NCBI GenBank assembly: GCA_000697335.1
Contig: JNEM01015048.1
Span: forward strand, 1 to 11,031
Reading direction: 5' to 3'
From: Conidiobolus incongruus B7586
Taxonomy: Eukaryota; Entomophthoromycota; Entomophthoromycetes; Entomophthorales; Conidiobolaceae
DNA length: 11,031 nt
The translations under genes were made by a program, and so were the position numbers. Under the pieces are notes generated by a model. The model saw only the letters and a list, made by a program, of their open reading frames with translations, was not told where the DNA came from and searched no databases. How positions within the stretch are numbered: the stretch's first letter is position 1; each line of letters opens with the position of its first letter. Of the stretch, positions 9,265-11,031 are shown piece after piece.

Positions 9265-10275
9265 TTAAAATAATATTATAATAATATTATTATAAGTTAT
9301 AAAAAAATAAACAAGACTTTAAAAATCATCATTAAATAATTTATCTAATTTAAATTAAAATAATTAGTTATTAAATACATCAGCAAATACTAATTATATT
9401 TTATTAATAAATTTAATAAATAAACTCTAAATGTTTTTTATAACTTTTACTTATATTTTATACTTTATTTATATTAGTATTTATAGATTTTATTATGCTT
9501 TTACCTAATTTAAAAAGGTTCAATACTATCCTAGTAATTATAAATTACTTAACCAAAATTACTTAGTTTATATTATATAGAAATAATATAAATACTTTTG
9601 AATATACTAAATTATTTATAAATAACTATTTTAAAAGATTTAAAACTTTTTATAATATTATAAGTAACTATAATAAAATATTTATATTTTAATATTAACG
9701 AAATTTTATTAAGAATATTAAAACATAATTTTAAATATCTTTAAGTCACCATCTTTAAATTAATAACTAAACTAAACAAACTAATTAAACTTTAAAACAA
9801 TATCTTAAACACTATATGATTTACAAATAAGTAAATTAAATAAATTTGCTTTTTTTAGTAGAATTTACTTATAATAACTTTTATCACAAATTAATTAAAA
9901 TAAATTCTTTTGTAGTTTAAAAAGGTTATAACTTATTTTTTATAACTAGTTAAGTTAATATTAAATTTCTTATATTAAAAAAATATATATAATTAATAAT
10001 TACTTTATACAATAAACTAATTAAGATTTTCTAACAAGTATAAAAAAATTATAAAATAGTATATAACAAAGAATCAACAAAAAATAAAGATATTAACCCT
10101 ATTAAAAAATTAATATTCATTAGTACTAGAAACTTAAGATTAATAAAACCCTCTAAGAAACTCAATATTAAATTTATTAAACTTTTTCTGGTTATAAAAA
10201 AAATTAATGATGTTACTTTTTAGATTAAATTATCTAAATAACTCAGAATATATAACAGTTTCTACCTATTATAAT
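9265..10275 (+). pseudogene. Element C integrase relic
   Basis: Relic of integrase. The HHCC region is at about 9265-9410, where 'K-I-N-K-T-L-K-I-I' and 'L-V-I-K-Y-I-S-K' match the segments around the zinc ligands. The catalytic core is at about 9455-9900: 'I-D-F-I-M-L-L-P-N-L' near 9483-9512, followed by 'T-I-L-V-I-I-N-Y-L-T-K-I'. The C-terminal region is at about 10170-10275, with 'K-L-F-L-V-I-K-K-I-N-D' and a downstream segment matching the 'I-H-P-V-F-H-x-S-L-L' motif. The gene is broken many times, and the far part of the core is hard to follow. Confidence 0.85.
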
Positions 10276-10344
10276 TAATAGTTATATTAAAGGATTTTAA
10301 TTCCAAACAAAAGCTTTACCTAATCAAATTAAGAATATAAAAAA

Positions 10345-10500
10345 CAAATATGAAATTAATAAGATACTTAATAGATATATTACTATTAATAAAAAATATT
10401 ATTTAGTTTACTAGAAAAGATATCTTAGAGTAGAATAATAATAAATTAAAACTAAAAACATTATTACTTTTAAATTAATCAACAAGTTCCTTAAGAAACC
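10345..10500 (+). pseudogene. Element C chromodomain relic
   Basis: 'K-Y-E-I-N-K-I-L-N' at about 10347-10373 matches the opening 'x-Y-E-V-E-x-I-L-D' strand, and 'K-K-Y-Y-L-V-Y' at about 10390-10410 matches 'x-x-Y-L-V-K-W'. A Lys-rich tail runs to about 10510. The position, between the integrase C-terminal region and a polypurine tract, supports the chromodomain call. Confidence 0.78.
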
Positions 10501-10514
10501 TAAGAACTTAATTT

Positions 10515-10526
10515 AAGAGGGAGAGA
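10515..10526 (+). other. Element C polypurine tract
   Basis: AAGAGGGAGAGA, the longest G-bearing purine run in this part of the window. It sits just after the chromodomain, where the plus-strand primer is expected, and gives the likely left edge of C's 3' LTR. Confidence 0.72.
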
Positions 10527-11031
10527 TATTACAATATATTTATATTTATCTAACAATTATATAAGCTTAGTTATAAAACCTTAATAATAAAAGAATTTTT
10601 ATTTTCTAGCTATTAAATTAACAAGCCCCTTTTTCTCTAAATTAATATAAATATCTTATCCATTTAAAATATTAATTATAAGTAAAATATCTATATCAGT
10701 TATCAACAAAATTAATTTATAATAAATTATTATTAATATTATTAAAAATAACTTTTTTTAAATAATATAGTAATGGTTCTTTATTATATCTATATCTAAT
10801 GCAACTAACAAGTTTAACTTTAACCTTCTATCACTTTTTTTAAGATTGAATATTATATTTTATATTTTTTATTTATATTAACTCTCTTTTATAATATCTT
10901 AAGATTTTTAATTAGCAATAAAATTAAATTCTTATAAAAAATATTAATAATTATAATAATATTTTATATATTTAATACCCTATGGAAATATTATTCCTAG
11001 CTTTTGAAACCTTAAATTAATTTTATTTATT
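10527..11031 (+). repeat. Possible element C 3' LTR and AT-rich flank
   Basis: Begins TATTACAATATATTTATA directly after the polypurine tract, so at least its first part is probably C's 3' LTR. No second copy is in the window, so the right edge cannot be set and the LTR may run past the window end. I see no coding region, RNA gene or other feature in these 505 bases. Confidence 0.45.

Larger units (their letters stand above)
7997..10526 (+). mobile_element. Element C: Ty3/gypsy chromovirus fossil, 3' part
   Basis: A third LTR retrotransposon relic, starting abruptly inside its RT at the right edge of element B. The order RT, RNase H, integrase, chromodomain, polypurine tract identifies a chromovirus. 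Gag, protease and the first part of RT are absent from this side. Its RT, RNase H and integrase motifs differ from those of A and B, so it is a separate family. It is very A+T-rich and broken many times, similar in erosion to A. Confidence 0.87.

Noticed and set aside
9265-9300. ATAATATTATAATAATATT-like run as a microsatellite or hairpin element
   Set aside because: It lies within the zinc-binding part of element C's integrase relic and is explained by A+T erosion of coding sequence.
1-11031. Mitochondrial or plastid origin suggested by very high A+T
   Set aside because: The domain content is that of nuclear chromoviral retrotransposons, and no rRNA, tRNA or respiratory gene is seen.
1-11031. 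A novel defence, toxin or biosynthetic system
   Set aside because: Every stretch with recognisable protein signal is explained by gag, protease, RT, RNase H, integrase or chromodomain in normal order. The remainder is low-complexity AT sequence.

Overview
The window is an extremely A+T-rich stretch (about 15-25% G+C in the lines I counted by eye) with no intact gene I can support. Almost all of it belongs to three old Ty3/gypsy LTR retrotransposons of the chromodomain (chromovirus) type, all on the + strand and all broken many times. The excess of TpA, the scarcity of G and C, and the C/T and G/A differences between the paired LTRs look like repeat-induced point mutation (RIP). That points to an AT-rich heterochromatic compartment of a filamentous ascomycete (Pezizomycotina). 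The organism call is inference from composition and element type; no host gene is available to confirm it.

Layout. (1) 1-2881: element A, entering the window near the start of its reverse transcriptase (RT), then RNase H, integrase, a chromodomain, a polypurine tract (2795-2802) and the first 79 bases of what looks like its 3' LTR. (2) 2882-7996: element B, the only one complete end to end. It has a 5' LTR (2882-3097), gag, protease, RT, RNase H, integrase, chromodomain, a polypurine tract (7772-7779) and a 3' LTR (7780-7996). (3) 7997-10526: element C, beginning abruptly inside its RT right at the edge of B's 3' LTR, then RNase H, integrase, chromodomain and a polypurine tract (about 10515-10526). 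(4) 10527-11031: AT-rich sequence that may start with C's 3' LTR; no gene is visible.

When alive, each element would have made a Gag shell protein and a Pol polyprotein that copied its RNA into DNA and inserted it. The C-terminal chromodomain would have steered insertion toward methylated-histone chromatin. All three are now inactive fossils. B keeps more C and G than A or C and is probably the youngest. Its two flanks come from different elements and show no matching target-site duplication, so the locus has probably been rearranged by recombination between copies. I see no previously undescribed system. The points worth a second look are the junction structure, the strand-uneven mutation pattern in B, and three different chromoviruses packed head to tail.
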